Assembly (NCBI RefSeq): GCF_030504625.1 | Contig: NZ_JAUKWH010000006.1 | Location: 120,354 to 184,353 of the forward strand | Reading direction: 5' to 3' | Origin: Neisseria sp. MVDL19-042950 | Lineage (GTDB): Bacteria > Pseudomonadota > Gammaproteobacteria > Burkholderiales > Neisseriaceae | DNA length: 64,000 bases | Shown: piece by piece, positions 38,517 to 47,102 of the stretch | How positions within the stretch are numbered: position 1 is the stretch's first letter | How the letters are laid out: each line of letters starts with the position of its first letter | Notes under the pieces: model-generated | What the model was told of the DNA's origin: nothing | Database searches by the model: none | What the model saw: the letters and a program-made list of their open reading frames with translations, nothing else | Translations under genes and position numbers: made by a program

Positions 38517-39908
38517 TTAGCGATTCTTGCCGCGGTAGCGTCCGGCCATGGCTTTGTAGATCATGTTTTCGTATTTTAAAGTTTCGTAGCGTGCGTTCAG
38601 CAATGTTTGGGCGGAGGCGTATTCGGTGTTGAGCGCATCCAGCCAGTCTTTCAGTTCGTTTTTGCCGTGTTGGTAGCGCACTTGGTAGTAGCGGCTGTTT
38701 TTTTGGTCGAGCGCATATTTTTTGCGGGCATTGGCCAAAGTGGCTTCCGCATGGCTGAATTTTTGGTAGTTACCGTGCACTTCGTTTAAAGCGGCGGTCA
38801 GCGTTTGTTCAAAATTCAGGCGGGCGTTTTCAAAATTGGCTTCGGCGGTTTTATCTTCCCATTTCAAAGTTTTCCAGTTGAGGAAGGGTAGATTGAGTTT
38901 GACCGAGCCGCCTAAGAACGGTACGTCGAATGCGGTGCGTGCCTTGTCCGAAGAAGTGCTTAATGTCGCACCTACGGTAATGCTCGGATACCAACTGCGT
39001 TTTTGTGCGGTTACGTTTTTCAGCGACGATTGCAACCGGTATTCCGCAGCACGTAAATCGGGGCGGTTGGCAAGGGTGGAAACGGGGACGTTTAAATCCA
39101 CGCCTTTGGCACTGCTCAGGCGATAGCTTGCGGGGGCGGCTGCCATGGCTTCGGCAGGCTTCAGATTCAACAAGTTGCGCAAGGTCTCTTGTGTTAATTC
39201 ACGGTTGTTTTTCAGAGAAATCAGGTTGTTTTGTGCGGACAGCAATGACTGCTGCGCCTGACGCGGTTGAGCGGCATCGGCTTTGCCGTACCGGTATTTG
39301 GCCGAGGCGATGCGGTTGATTTCTTGGTATTGCTTGACGGTTTTTTCGGTTAAGGCGATGGCTTCGTTCAGGTAGGCGATATTGAAGTAGGCATCGGCGA
39401 TGTTGTTGGCCAATGTCAGACGGGTGGCGGCCAAGTCTTGCTGTGTGGCCTGATATTCCCATACTTGCGCGTCGGCTTGCGCATTGAGTTTTTGCCATAA
39501 GTCGATTTCATAGCTTAAACCGAGTTGGCTGCTGAACGAAGGAGTGCTGTTGCCGCCTTTGAGATTTTTGCCGGTGGACGCGCCCAAAGAGCCGCTGAAA
39601 GTGGGGACTGATTCTGCGCCGAGAATGTTGGCTTGGTATAAGGCTTTGTTCACCTTGACGGCGGCCTTTTTCAAGTCGATATTGCGGGCAAATGCTTGTT
39701 CTATCAGGGCGTTGAGTCGGGTGTCGTTATAAGTTTCCCACCAGCGGGGAGTGATGTTGTAGCGTTGGGCGGCTTCTTCCGCGGAAACAATTTGGCCGGT
39801 GGCTTCGAGCGTCAGGTTTTTGTCCGGGGTGTGGTTGACGGCACAGCCGCTGATGATGAAGACGATGCTTAAGTTTAAGGCCGTCTGAAAAGATTGGTGC
39901 AGTTTCAT
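38517..39908 (-). CDS. NodT-type outer-membrane efflux lipoprotein
   Basis: A TolC-like channel of 463 aa from the ATG at 39908; an upstream open frame to 39971 is not part of the family. Lipobox ISGC (Cys22) shows it is lipid-anchored. The paired OEP repeats are visible: the first around RYNITPRWWETYNDTRLNALIEQAFARNIDLKKAAVKVNKALYQANILGAESVPTFSGSLGAS, the second around RPDLRAAEYRLQSSLKNVTAQKRSWYPSITVGA. It lies 138 bases after macB on the same strand, so it is the probable exit duct for MacAB. Confidence 0.9.
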   Translation of the reverse strand: MKLHQSFQTALNLSIVFIISGCAVNHTPDKNLTLEATGQIVSAEEAAQRYNITPRWWETYNDTRLNALIEQAFARNIDLKKAAVKVNKALYQANILGAESVPTFSGSLGASTGKNLKGGNSTPSFSSQLGLSYEIDLWQKLNAQADAQVWEYQATQQDLAATRLTLANNIADAYFNIAYLNEAIALTEKTVKQYQEINRIASAKYRYGKADAAQPRQAQQSLLSAQNNLISLKNNRELTQETLRNLLNLKPAEAMAAAPASYRLSSAKGVDLNVPVSTLANRPDLRAAEYRLQSSLKNVTAQKRSWYPSITVGATLSTSSDKARTAFDVPFLGGSVKLNLPFLNWKTLKWEDKTAEANFENARLNFEQTLTAALNEVHGNYQKFSHAEATLANARKKYALDQKNSRYYQVRYQHGKNELKDWLDALNTEYASAQTLLNARYETLKYENMIYKAMAGRYRGKNR

Positions 39909-40005
39909 AAGGTTCTCCGCTGTCGTTAAACCGCTTTGAAACAACGGTCGTGCAGGTTTGTCCGGTTGCATGGATACGCTGTTTCAAATGGGTTTGACTG
40001 CATAG

Positions 40006-40044
40006 TTTTCAGACGGCCTCTTAATGGCGGAGGCTGTCTGAAAA
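40006..40044. terminator. Imperfect DUS inverted pair between macB and its outer-membrane partner
   Basis: TTTTCAGACGGCCTC faces AGGCTGTCTGAAAA, which has one mismatch in the second word. It could attenuate read-through into the outer-membrane factor gene. Confidence 0.45.
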
Positions 40045-40046
40045 AT

Positions 40047-41984
40047 TTAATCATGTGCCAGTGCGTCAATCGGGTTGAGTTGGGATGCCCGTTTGGCAGG
40101 CATAAAGCCGAATATCACGCCGATGATGGAGGAACAAGATACGGCGGCCACAATCGACATGGGTGAGAATTTCATGGCGAAATCGGTAACGAAATGGTTG
40201 AACACCAAGCTAATGGCGACTGAAAATAATACGCCGGTCAAACCGCCGATCAAACAAATTAAGACGGCTTCGATAAGGAATTGTTGCAAAATGTTTGACT
40301 GCCGCGCGCCGATGGCCATGCGTACGCCGATTTCTTTGGTGCGTTCGGTAACCGATACCAGCATAATGTTCATTACGCCGATGCCGCCGACAATAAGTGA
40401 AATCAGGGCAATGCTGGAGATGAGCAGCGTCAGGGTGCTGGTGGCGCTTTCTATTGTTTGCTTGATGCTGTCGCTGTTTTGCATGAAAAAGTCTTCGCTG
40501 TCGTGGCGCGAAATGAGCAGTTCGGTAAGGCCTTTTTCTGCAGCTTGCGAGTTGATATCATCTTTAATTTTAACGATGATGGCATTGATATAACGCTGGC
40601 CGGTAATCTGGTTGAGCACTGTGGTATACGGTGCCCATAATTGCAGGCTGTCGGTGCTCCCGAACGGGCTGTCGTCTTCTTCGGTGATGCCGATAATGCG
40701 CAGCGGGCGTTTTTTGAACAGGATTACTTTGCCCAGCGGGTCGGTGCCGTCTGAAAACAGGGCGTTTTTGGTGTTTTGGTCGATAACCACGACTTGGTTG
40801 TTTTGTTTGACATCATCTTCGTTCAGCAACCGCCCTTGTGCCAGTTTGATGCCGCGCACGTCAAAATACTGTTCGCCCACGCCGTAAAGTTGGGCAGTGG
40901 CATCAATATTGTGGTAAGTCAGTATGCCGGCGGTGGCGGTGGTCGGCGTGGTGCTGGCAACATAGCTTTGTTTGGAAATGGCATTCGCATCGGCGATTGT
41001 GAGTGTGCGTATGCGTGAAGCCTGACGGTCGCCGAAGCCTTTGCCCGGTCTGATGCTGATGGTATTGGTGCCGATTGCGCTGATGTCTTGCAAAATTTTT
41101 TCTTGCGAACCTTTGCCGAGTGCAACCACCGACACCACGGAAGCAATACCGATAATAATGCCGAGCATGGTAAGCAGCGAGCGCATTTTGTGTGCCAGAA
41201 CCGCCTGCACCGACATGCGGAACAACTCTAAAAATTGGTCTTTGAAAAACAGCCACGAGGTGTTTTCTTCGATGCTTTTCACGCTGCTGGGAGGGATATC
41301 GGCGTTTTTACTGGTATCGGAGATAATGCGGCCGTCGCGGATTTCGATGATGCGGTTGGCTCTGGCCGCGATTTTCGGGTCGTGCGTAACCAGAATTACG
41401 GTATGGCCTTGGGCGTGCAGATCGTGGATGATTTTCATCACGTTTTCGCCCGATTGGGTGTCCAATGCGCCGGTAGGTTCGTCGGCGAGGATAACTTCGC
41501 CACCGTTCATCAAGGCACGGGCGATACTTACGCGTTGTTGCTGGCCGCCTGAAAGTTCGCTGGGTTTGTTGCTTTCTTTGCCTTCCAAACCTAAATCATG
41601 CAGGATTTTTTCGGCGCGTTTGCTGCGTTCCGTCTGCTCTATGCCGGCATAAACGGAAGGCAAGGCTACATTGTCGCGGGCGGTTAAAGCGTTGAGCAGA
41701 TTGTATTTCTGAAAAATGAAACCAAACCGTTTGCGGCGCAGGGCGGCCAATTCGTCGGCGGACATTTGTGAGGTTTCGATACCGTCGACGGTGTAAGAAC
41801 CGGAGCTGGCGGTGTCCAAGCAGCCCAAAATATTCATCAGGGTCGATTTGCCCGAACCGGATTGGCCAATGATGGCGACAAAATCGCCTTTTTCTATGGT
41901 CAGGTTCACGTCTTTCAAAACATGAACGCGGTTGTTGCCGCTGCCGAAATAACGGTTGATGTTTTTACACTCGATTAAGCTCAT
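40047..41984 (-). CDS. macB: Macrolide export ATP-binding/permease protein MacB
   Basis: 645 aa. The N-terminal ABC ATPase (Walker A GQSGSGKST, signature [15 protein letters not shown], Walker B EVILADEPTGALD) is followed by a membrane helix near residue 275 and a large periplasmic domain. Three C-terminal helices of the FtsX fold complete it, including IGVMNIMLVSVTERTKEIGVRMAIGA. With MacA and an outer-membrane channel it expels macrolides and other periplasmic substrates. It starts 11 bases after macA. Confidence 0.95.
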   Translation of the reverse strand: MSLIECKNINRYFGSGNNRVHVLKDVNLTIEKGDFVAIIGQSGSGKSTLMNILGCLDTASSGSYTVDGIETSQMSADELAALRRKRFGFIFQKYNLLNALTARDNVALPSVYAGIEQTERSKRAEKILHDLGLEGKESNKPSELSGGQQQRVSIARALMNGGEVILADEPTGALDTQSGENVMKIIHDLHAQGHTVILVTHDPKIAARANRIIEIRDGRIISDTSKNADIPPSSVKSIEENTSWLFFKDQFLELFRMSVQAVLAHKMRSLLTMLGIIIGIASVVSVVALGKGSQEKILQDISAIGTNTISIRPGKGFGDRQASRIRTLTIADANAISKQSYVASTTPTTATAGILTYHNIDATAQLYGVGEQYFDVRGIKLAQGRLLNEDDVKQNNQVVVIDQNTKNALFSDGTDPLGKVILFKKRPLRIIGITEEDDSPFGSTDSLQLWAPYTTVLNQITGQRYINAIIVKIKDDINSQAAEKGLTELLISRHDSEDFFMQNSDSIKQTIESATSTLTLLISSIALISLIVGGIGVMNIMLVSVTERTKEIGVRMAIGARQSNILQQFLIEAVLICLIGGLTGVLFSVAISLVFNHFVTDFAMKFSPMSIVAAVSCSSIIGVIFGFMPAKRASQLNPIDALAHD

Positions 41985-41995
41985 AGCCTGCTCCG

Positions 41996-43162
41996 TTATC
42001 TTTTCCCCATTTTGCGTCCGGCGGCATCGATGTCATCGGCGGTTGATTCGGAAATAATGACTTTTTCTCCTTCTTTCACACCTTCTGTAATCTGAATATT
42101 GGTGCCGTCGCTTAATCCGGTTTTGACCGCACGTTCTTGCACTTGGTCTTTATCGCCTAAAATGCGCACGGTTTTTTTGCCGTCTTTGGTTTTGACCGCC
42201 AGATTGGGTACGCTCAACACTTTTTCGGCTTGATTGATCACAATGGTGTTTTCAGTAGTCATACCGATATGCAAAGCACCGTCTTCATTGGGTACTAAAG
42301 CGCGGGCGTAGTAGTAGATGGCGGTATCGGTGGTGTCGGTGCTGGTGGTGTAAGAGCCGTTAGACATGGTGGTAAGGCCGGGATCGACTGTGTCAATAAC
42401 CGCTTTGCGGCTGTTGTCGGGCATAGACAGGGTGGTGAACATCAACGTTTGCCCCGCTTTGACTTTATTGGCATCTCCTTCGGCAATCTGCATTTTATTC
42501 AGCATTTTGCTTAGATCGGCCACTTGGACGATAGTGGGTGTCGTTTGATTGGCGTTAACGGTTTGCCCTTCTTCTACGGGAATGGAAACAACCGTGCCGT
42601 CTATCGGTGAAGAAATAAGCGTATAGCCCAAATCGGCTTCCGCCGTATTGATGGCGATTTGGGTTTGCCTGATTAAGGATTTTAGCTCGGCAACTGATGC
42701 TTTGGCCGCCGCCAGCATGTCTTCCGCATCTTCGAATTCGGCTTTGGAGGTGGCATTTTCCGCCCATAATGCTTTCTCGCGCTTGTATTTCTTTTCTGCC
42801 GTGCGTTGTTTGATTTCGGCGGAATGCAATTGGGCTTTATAAGTATCGAGCTTGGCTTTGTTGGTATTTAAAGCATTCAGTTGGGTGGTAGAGTCGATTT
42901 CGGCGATCAAATCGCCTTTTTTTACCTGCTGCCCCAATTTAACATGCAGCTTCTTAATTTGCCCCGAAGCCTGCGAACCGACGGCGACCAGTTGGGCGGC
43001 CGATATTTCACCGGTGGCGCTTACCGTTTGCCGTATATCCATGCGACTGGCCGATTGGGTAAGGTAATTGATTTTTTCATCGGATTTGAAATACGACCAT
43101 GCAGCAAATACCACTATTGCCGCGGCAGCCAAGAGAATGAACCATTTAATCGTTTTTGCCAT
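41996..43162 (-). CDS. macA: Macrolide efflux periplasmic adaptor MacA
   Basis: 388 aa. One N-terminal membrane anchor (residues 6-25) is followed by the lipoyl halves (QASGQIKKLHVKLGQQVKKGDLIAEIDS and YTLISSPIDGTVVSIPVEEGQTVNANQ) around a coiled-coil hairpin (about 95-165), then beta-barrel and membrane-proximal domains. It is the first gene of the macA-macB-outer-membrane-factor unit. The upstream 421-base region separates it from divergent pilin genes. Confidence 0.95.
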   Translation of the reverse strand: MAKTIKWFILLAAAAIVVFAAWSYFKSDEKINYLTQSASRMDIRQTVSATGEISAAQLVAVGSQASGQIKKLHVKLGQQVKKGDLIAEIDSTTQLNALNTNKAKLDTYKAQLHSAEIKQRTAEKKYKREKALWAENATSKAEFEDAEDMLAAAKASVAELKSLIRQTQIAINTAEADLGYTLISSPIDGTVVSIPVEEGQTVNANQTTPTIVQVADLSKMLNKMQIAEGDANKVKAGQTLMFTTLSMPDNSRKAVIDTVDPGLTTMSNGSYTTSTDTTDTAIYYYARALVPNEDGALHIGMTTENTIVINQAEKVLSVPNLAVKTKDGKKTVRILGDKDQVQERAVKTGLSDGTNIQITEGVKEGEKVIISESTADDIDAAGRKMGKR

Positions 43163-43583
43163 AATGTTTGGATATCTTTATAGATTACCGGTTTTGTATA
43201 CACGGAAACCCAAAGTGGTTATATGAAAATAAAAACAGCGGCAGTGTACTTCAATCCTGTTTTTCAGCCAAGTTAACGGCTTATCGTGAAGTGCAAAAAC
43301 AACTCTTTGTTATTTAATTGTTTTGTGGGATAATTTAAATATAAGTAAAGATGGCGTTTACTCAAAATTCCCGATTGCTGACATTTTTTAATAGTAAATG
43401 TTGAAGAACAATACCAAGTGCCGATAATCCCGCTCAGTATATTTACATGACCAAATATCGCTTTTATCCGCAGAGATATTACGGGATAGACTATACTGAC
43501 TTGTACTTAAGTACTTTTTCTTTAATAAACTTTAAATAATCAGCTTTCACATAACGGCTTAACTTCTCTCACAATAGGATAAT
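43163..43583. other. AT-rich divergent control region macA / minor pilins
   Basis: 421 bases with no gene. A perfect 12-bp palindrome GTACTTAAGTAC lies at 43503-43514, about 70 bases before the first pilin start. A second inverted pair, ACATTT...AAATGT, lies near 43381-43400. These are candidate operators for macA or the pilin unit. Confidence 0.5.
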
Positions 43584-44015
43584 ATGAAATTTCAACAAAA
43601 AGGCTTTACCTTAACCGAACTAATGATTATCGTCTTGATGATAGGTATTTTGGCAACCATCGCTTATCCGTCTTACGATACATACATCCGCCGCACCCGA
43701 TTGGAGAGCGTGCGTTCCGATTTGCTGGCGAATGCCCAACTGCTTGAGCGTTATTACGTGCAAAACCACAAATTTCCCGGCAGTGCGACAGAAGATAAAG
43801 CGGAGCGTGATAAAGTAAGCAGCGCATTGAAACAGAATGCTTATTTTGACATCTCGTACCAACCTGCCGAAGACAATAACAGTAATTTCAGCTTGATTGC
43901 TCAAGCCAATCAAACCAGCAATAAGGGCGAAACGCGCGTTATGAAGATAAACGGCGACGGTATTGTTACCGTTTGCTCTTCTGCCGCCAACGAAGCGGAT
44001 TGTTACGTATATTGA
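43584..44015 (+). CDS. Type IV minor pilin (PilV-like)
   Basis: 143 aa. A class III signal, MKFQQKG|FTLTELM, cleaved after Gly7 and with the conserved Glu at +5, opens a long hydrophobic helix (FTLTELMIIVLMIGILATIAYPSY). The body resembles neisserial minor pilins (YDTYIRRTRLESVRSDLLANAQLLERYY), and one Cys pair lies near the C-terminus (VTVCSSAANEADC). It lies 100 bases upstream of comP on the same strand. Recollection suggests PilV, but the exact minor pilin is not certain. Confidence 0.8.
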   Translation: MKFQQKGFTLTELMIIVLMIGILATIAYPSYDTYIRRTRLESVRSDLLANAQLLERYYVQNHKFPGSATEDKAERDKVSSALKQNAYFDISYQPAEDNNSNFSLIAQANQTSNKGETRVMKINGDGIVTVCSSAANEADCYVY

Positions 44016-44065
44016 CGCAAGGCTTGATTAAATTCGGCTGTTTTCTTTACATAGGCTATAAATTT

Positions 44066-44095
44066 TTGCATACTGCCGGCATAATTTTTTATAAA
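44066..44095 (+). promoter_or_regulatory. Possible sigma-70 promoter for comP
   Basis: TTGCAT at 44066-44071, an 18-base spacer and TATAAA at 44090-44095, 20 bases before the comP ATG. Confidence 0.4.
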
Positions 44096-44115
44096 ATAAT
44101 GACAGGGAAAACAGT

Positions 44116-44577
44116 ATGCAGAATACACAGCAAGGCTTCACGCTAGGCCAATTACTCATCACTATTGCGATTGCCGCCATTTTGGCGGCAATCGCAATTC
44201 CTTCCTACCGCCATCATATTCAAAACGGCAATTTACAACGCGCCCACACGGCTTTGTTGGAAAACGCTCATTTCATGGAACGTTTTTACCAACAAAATCG
44301 TACATTCAAACAAACTTCCACAACTTGGCCGGAGCTGCCGGTTTCCGAAACCAATGCGTTTTGTATCCGTGCGCAAGGAAAAGCGCAAGGGGCGCATGAT
44401 GATCAGTTCACTTTAAAAGCGGTTGCTCTTGATAAGAATGATGAACCGCGTATCTTAAAAATAAATGAATCTTTGATAACAATGGTTTGCGAAGCCAGCA
44501 TCAGTTCTTGCGAAGATGGTGAAGATGTTTTTTCAGGAAACGATTCGACGGATAAATCGTGTTCTGTATTCAAATGA
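44116..44577 (+). CDS. comP: ComP, minor pilin that binds the DNA uptake sequence
   Basis: 153 aa. The body matches my recollection of neisserial ComP: LLENAHFMERFYQQNRTFKQTSTTWPELP, then FCIRAQGKAQGAHDDQFTLKAVALDKNDEPRILKINESLITMVCE. Four Cys (83, 125, 132, 149) would form the two disulfides that frame the DUS-binding region. ComP displays the DUS receptor on competence pili. The prepilin signal is MQNTQQG|FTLGQLL: the mature residue 5, nearly always Glu in type IV pilins, is Gln here. The gene fits the abundance of DUS in the window. Confidence 0.85.
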   Translation: MQNTQQGFTLGQLLITIAIAAILAAIAIPSYRHHIQNGNLQRAHTALLENAHFMERFYQQNRTFKQTSTTWPELPVSETNAFCIRAQGKAQGAHDDQFTLKAVALDKNDEPRILKINESLITMVCEASISSCEDGEDVFSGNDSTDKSCSVFK

Positions 44578-44609
44578 TGCGGGTGGTGAGGTCTGGGATT
44601 TATGACAAG

Positions 44610-44641
44610 AGGCCGTCTGAAAACAGTTTTTCAGACGGCCT
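44610..44641. terminator. DUS palindrome terminator after comP
   Basis: AGGCCGTCTGAAAA and its complement with a short loop between convergent comP and mog. Confidence 0.7.
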
Positions 44642-44687
44642 GAGTTTTACCTAAACAATCGAAAAACGTTTAGGCGTGGAAAACAGA

Positions 44688-45269
44688 TTATTTCTGTTTC
44701 GGGCGGAATGCTTTGCACACGTTTTCATCGGTTTCGATAAACGTTCCGCCGATTAAATCGACGCAATACGGAATGGCGCTGAACAGGCCGTGCACCTTGA
44801 TTTCGCCGTTTTCGCCGCGTACGCCGCCCAAAGTTTCGGCAATCGCTTTGGGGCGACCGGGCAGGTTGATAATCAAACATTTGCCGCGAATGCCTGCCGT
44901 TTGGCGCGACAAAATCGCCGTCGGCACATAATAGAGGCTGATTTGGCGCATTTGTTCGCCGAAACCGGGCATTTCCTTATCGACAACCGCCAATGTTGCT
45001 TCGGGAGTAACGTCGCGCGGGGCAGGGCCGGTGCCGCCGGTGGTAAAGATGAGGTCGCAGCCGTCGGTATCGGCCATACGGCGTAAGGCGGCTTCGATGG
45101 CGGATTGTTCGTCGGGAACGAGCGCCTCGGCGAAATGAACGAGATTGTTTACGGCGGCCTGCAACCATTCTTTCAAGGCGGGAATGCCTTCGTCTCGATA
45201 CACGCCGCTGCTGGCTCTATCGCTGGCGGAAAGCAGGCCGATGGTAACGGTAGCTAAGGTTTTGCTCAT
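44688..45269 (-). CDS. mog: Molybdopterin adenylyltransferase
   Basis: Adenylylates molybdopterin before molybdate insertion. 193 aa from the ATG at 45269 (MSKTLATVTIGLLSASDRASSG); the longer frame to 45413 has no family support. Motifs are LIFTTGGTGPAPRDVTPEAT and LIINLPGRPKAIAETLGG. It lies 29 bases downstream of the MTA/MTI phosphorylase gene with a DUS between them. Confidence 0.92.
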   Translation of the reverse strand: MSKTLATVTIGLLSASDRASSGVYRDEGIPALKEWLQAAVNNLVHFAEALVPDEQSAIEAALRRMADTDGCDLIFTTGGTGPAPRDVTPEATLAVVDKEMPGFGEQMRQISLYYVPTAILSRQTAGIRGKCLIINLPGRPKAIAETLGGVRGENGEIKVHGLFSAIPYCVDLIGGTFIETDENVCKAFRPKQK

Positions 45270-45298
45270 GCAGTTTCTTTCTTTGGTTTTCAGACGGC

Positions 45299-46018
45299 CT
45301 ATAAATCCACCAGCAGGCGGCGGATTTTTTCGATGGCGTTGCGTGCATCTGCGCCGCAGGTGTCGGAACCGTTGGGGCCGTTTTTCATGCAGGCGATGCC
45401 GGTTACGCCGCACAAGTGCACATACGGCAGCTCCAATTCGCGTGCCAGTGCGGCTTCGGGCATGCCGGTCATGCCGATAATATCGACACCGTCATTTTGA
45501 TAACGGCGCACTTCCGCCCGTGTGGGCAGGCGCGGGCCTTGGATGCAGCCGTACACGGCTTTGTCGTACACGGGCGTGCCGTGCGAGGCGGCGTGTTTCA
45601 GCAGGGCTTGGCGCAGTTTGGCATCGTAGGGTTCTGAAAAATCGATGTGCACCACTTCTTGCGACTGGCCTTCGAAGAAAGTGTTGTGGCGGTGGTGGGT
45701 ATAGTCGACCAAGTCATCCGGCACCACCAGCGAGCCCGGCTCGTAGGCTTCGGTTAAGGTAGCCACCGATGCTACGGATACGATGCGCTCTGCGCCGATG
45801 GAATGCAAAGCCCAAATATTCGCACGATAGTCGATTTCGTGCGGAGCGAGCGAATGGTTGAGGCCGTGGCGGGCAAGAAAGACGATGTCGCGGCTGCCGA
45901 GTTTGCCGAACAGCAACGGGCTGCTGGTCAAACCGTAGGGCGTGCGCACAACACGGCGGTCGGTAATGTTGAGTTCGGGCAGGCGGGTCAGGCTGCTGCC
46001 TCCGATAACGGCTATCAT
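45299..46018 (-). CDS. S-methyl-5'-thioinosine/thioadenosine phosphorylase family protein
   Basis: A 239-aa nucleoside phosphorylase of the MTAP/PNP class II fold. The phosphate site is VIGGSSL, the catalytic block FLARHGLNHSLAPHEIDYRANIWALHSIGAERIVS, and the purine site DIIGMTGMPEAALARELELPYVHLCGVT. Proteobacterial members of this length often act on methylthioinosine. The substrate cannot be fixed by eye. It cleaves the by-product of polyamine synthesis in methionine salvage. Confidence 0.88.
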   Translation of the reverse strand: MIAVIGGSSLTRLPELNITDRRVVRTPYGLTSSPLLFGKLGSRDIVFLARHGLNHSLAPHEIDYRANIWALHSIGAERIVSVASVATLTEAYEPGSLVVPDDLVDYTHHRHNTFFEGQSQEVVHIDFSEPYDAKLRQALLKHAASHGTPVYDKAVYGCIQGPRLPTRAEVRRYQNDGVDIIGMTGMPEAALARELELPYVHLCGVTGIACMKNGPNGSDTCGADARNAIEKIRRLLVDL

Positions 46019-46103
46019 GGGCGGTTCTCGTATCAGTTCGGGAAAGGTATTGTAAAGGATTCGCCGGCGGGTGTGTATCGGCGGCAGGGCGGTAAAACAA
46101 AAT

Positions 46104-46138
46104 AGAGGCCGTCTGAAAACATCTTTCAGACGGCCTCT
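46104..46138 (-). terminator. DUS palindrome terminator after suhB
   Basis: A 15-bp stem AGAGGCCGTCTGAAA with a 5-base loop. Confidence 0.75.
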
Positions 46139-46163
46139 TGCCGATAAGCGTCGGCTTGCGGCC

Positions 46164-46952
46164 TTACTTCAGATGCGGCGCAATGATTTGCAGCATTTGG
46201 CCCAACACTTTCGGGTTGCCGGCCACGATGTCGCCGCTTTCCAGCCAGCTTTCGTTGCCCTGCATGTCGGTAACGATGCCGCCCGCTTCTTGTACCAACA
46301 ATGCACCGGCGGCGATGTCCCACGGTTTGAGGTTGAACTCGAAAAAGCCGTCCAAACGTCCGCAGGCTACGGCGCACAGGTCGAGCGAGGCGGCACCTTC
46401 GCGGCGGCCGCCGGCGGTTTTGGCTAAGAAGTCTTTCAGAATGGCGAGGTAGGTGTCCATCATGCTTTGGTCGACAACCGGAAAGCCGGTGCCGATTAAG
46501 CAGCGGTTGAGTTCGATGCGGGAAGAAACGCGGATGCGGCGGTCGTTCAGCAATGCGCCTTTGCCGCGCGAAGCCATGTATAAATCGTTGCGTTCGGGCG
46601 CGTACACCAACGCTTCCTGCAACACGCCTTTGTGCAGCAGTGCCATTGAGACGGCATATTGGGGGTGGCCGTGCAGATAGTTGGTGGTGCCGTCGAGCGG
46701 GTCGATAATCCACTCGTATTCGGCGGTGGCTTTACCTTGCGAGCCGCTTTCTTCGGCGGTGATTTTGTGATGGGGGTAGGCTTCTTTGAGCGCGTCGACC
46801 AAAATGGCTTCGGCGGTGCGGTCAACATCGGAAACAAAATCGTTAAACGCTTTGCTGTCGGTTTTAACGGCATCGAGGTTGCGCGATGCGCGGATCATCA
46901 TATCGCCCGCTTTGCGTGCGGCTTTGAGGGCAGTGTTTAAAATCGGGTTCAT
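46164..46952 (-). CDS. suhB: Inositol-1-monophosphatase family protein SuhB
   Basis: 262 aa from the ATG at 46952 (MNPILNTALKAARKAGDMMIRAS). The metal-site motifs are complete: ITAEESG, IDPLDGTTNYLHGHP, and WDIAAGALLVQEAGG. In E. coli SuhB is both an inositol phosphatase and part of the rRNA antitermination complex. Which role dominates here is unknown. It diverges from trmJ. Confidence 0.93.
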   Translation of the reverse strand: MNPILNTALKAARKAGDMMIRASRNLDAVKTDSKAFNDFVSDVDRTAEAILVDALKEAYPHHKITAEESGSQGKATAEYEWIIDPLDGTTNYLHGHPQYAVSMALLHKGVLQEALVYAPERNDLYMASRGKGALLNDRRIRVSSRIELNRCLIGTGFPVVDQSMMDTYLAILKDFLAKTAGGRREGAASLDLCAVACGRLDGFFEFNLKPWDIAAGALLVQEAGGIVTDMQGNESWLESGDIVAGNPKVLGQMLQIIAPHLK

Positions 46953-47031
46953 GGCATTCTTCCTAATCGGGTACAATAAGGCAAAACGTAAAACGCTGCG
47001 TTTACGCTGTTTCCAATGTTTTTAAAGAGCA

Positions 47032-47057
47032 TTCAGACGGCCTCGAGGCCGTCTGAA
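47032..47057. repeat. 26-bp perfect palindrome made of two head-to-head DUS words
   Basis: TTCAGACGGCCTC is followed directly by GAGGCCGTCTGAA with no loop. It lies between the divergent suhB and trmJ starts. Confidence 0.85.
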
Positions 47058-47102
47058 AAAAATATTCAGGCGCACATTATACCCCCGTTCCGAAAATAAA
47101 AC

